Assembly (NCBI GenBank): GCA_003133265.1
Contig: PKWQ01000429.1
Coordinates: 1 to 23,939, forward strand
Length of the DNA stretch: 23,939 nt
Reading direction: 5' to 3'
Origin: Acetobacteraceae bacterium
GTDB lineage: Bacteria > Pseudomonadota > Alphaproteobacteria > Acetobacterales > Acetobacteraceae
Positions 23,270-23,939 of this stretch are shown here, piece by piece (position 1 is the first letter of the stretch; every line of letters begins with the position of its first letter). The translations under genes and the position numbers were made by a program. The notes beneath the pieces were generated by a model. The model made no database searches and was not told where the DNA came from. It saw only the letters and a list, made by a program, of their open reading frames with translations.

Positions 23270-23939
23270 TTACGACGTTTCTTCGACAAATCGCGGGAAC
23301 ACGCCGCGCGGCTCGGGCAGCGCGGTGCCATCCGGCAGCGGCGTGTCGAGCGCGGCCAGCGAGCGTGCATCGGCCGGCACGCCGGCCTGGTCCAGCATGT
23401 CCGCCATCGCATCCGGCATGAAGGGTTGCAGCACCGTGGCCACCACGCGGATCGTGTCCGCCAACACACGCAGCACGTCGGCCATCCGTGCCGGGTCGGT
23501 CTTGCGCAGCGCCCACGGCGCCTGATGGTCGATATAGGCGTTGGCGGCGCGGATCACCTTCCAGGTCTCCTCCAGCGCCTCGTGGAATCCCTGCCGGTCG
23601 AGATGTTCGCGCAGCCGCTCGGGCAGCGCGTTCGCGGCCTCCAGCATGGCGGCATCGGCCTCGGTGACGGCGCCCCTGCCCGGCAGTTTGCCGCCGCAAT
23701 TGCGCGCGATCATCGACAGCGAACGCTGCGCCAGATTGCCGAGGTCGTTCGCCAGCTCGACATTGATCCGCATCACCAGCGCCGGGTGCGACAGCGTGCC
23801 GTCGCCGCCGAACGGCTTCTCGCGCAGCAGGAAATAGCGCACCTGGTCGCGGCCATAGGTGGCGGCGAGCTGGCGAGGCTCGATGACGTTGCCGAGCGAT
23901 TTGCTCATCTTCTCGCCCTCGACCGTCCACCAGCCGTGC
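23270..23939 (-). CDS. metG: Methionyl-tRNA synthetase, C-terminal part
   Basis: The last 223 residues or so of MetRS; the start lies beyond the right edge. It enters at WWTVEGEKMSKSLGN, which holds the KMSKS loop for ATP activation of methionine, and then gives the alpha-helical anticodon-binding domain (RYFLLRE, NVELANDLGNLAQR, YIDHQAPWALRK). It ends at TAA 23270 without the extra C-terminal tRNA-binding domain seen in E. coli MetG, which is usual for the short form. It is the first visible gene of the metG-tatD-MBL operon. Confidence 0.96.
   Translation of the reverse strand, partial: HGWWTVEGEKMSKSLGNVIEPRQLAATYGRDQVRYFLLREKPFGGDGTLSHPALVMRINVELANDLGNLAQRSLSMIARNCGGKLPGRGAVTEADAAMLEAANALPERLREHLDRQGFHEALEETWKVIRAANAYIDHQAPWALRKTDPARMADVLRVLADTIRVVATVLQPFMPDAMADMLDQAGVPADARSLAALDTPLPDGTALPEPRGVFPRFVEETS

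Noticed and set aside
1..23939. Search for tRNA, rRNA, CRISPR, insertion sequences, toxin-antitoxin or phage genes
   Set aside because: No supporting pattern was found by reading both strands; only the listed dyads and one gene remnant stand out.

Overview
The window is GC-rich, tightly packed bacterial DNA with 21 intact or window-truncated protein genes and one broken gene. I see no tRNA, rRNA, insertion sequence, prophage or CRISPR array. A Ros/MucR-family regulator, the hfq-hflX pair and the metG-tatD-MBL chain all point to an alphaproteobacterium. Rhodospirillales/Acetobacteraceae is my best guess, by gene style and composition only.

Region 1 (1-9363) is a catabolic island. On the minus strand, in transcription order, lie pcaH, pcaG and pcaB (protocatechuate ring cleavage and lactonising step), followed on the same strand by a Tat-exported solute-binding protein, two CUT1-type permeases and the start of the ABC ATPase. 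Divergent from pcaH, on the plus strand, are a gamma-glutamyltransferase-like Ntn hydrolase and an amidase-signature hydrolase. The likely logic is uptake of a conjugated or amide-linked compound, hydrolysis, and feeding of an aromatic part into the beta-ketoadipate pathway. pcaC, pcaD and a dedicated regulator are not in the window.

Region 2 (9364-11861) holds regulatory and stress genes on the plus strand. These are a MucR-like regulator behind an unusually AT-rich palindromic promoter, a cold-shock protein with a near-consensus sigma70 promoter, long leader and strong terminator, and an ornithine/lysine-type decarboxylase.

Region 3 (11867-17059): a tandem universal-stress-like protein and a Lon-family AAA protease-like protein form a translationally coupled minus-strand pair. 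A 6-2-6 inverted repeat of FNR/CRP type lies in the divergent region between them and a 2-hydroxychromene-2-carboxylate isomerase-like protein plus an SDR reductase. Next to the SDR is a remnant of an LLM-class flavin oxidoreductase that has lost its middle.

Region 4 (17112-23939) is housekeeping: a PrpA-type phosphoesterase, a 4HBT thioesterase, a HAD phosphatase, hfq-hflX, mazG, a PhnP-like MBL hydrolase, tatD and the 3' part of metG.

Nothing here is a clearly new defence or mobile system. The most unusual items are the GGT-like enzyme lacking the canonical RExAP arginine, the MucR homologue with lost zinc ligands and an AT-hook-like tail, the Lon-like protein with intact protease dyad but degenerate P-loop, and the pca-CUT1-amidohydrolase combination.
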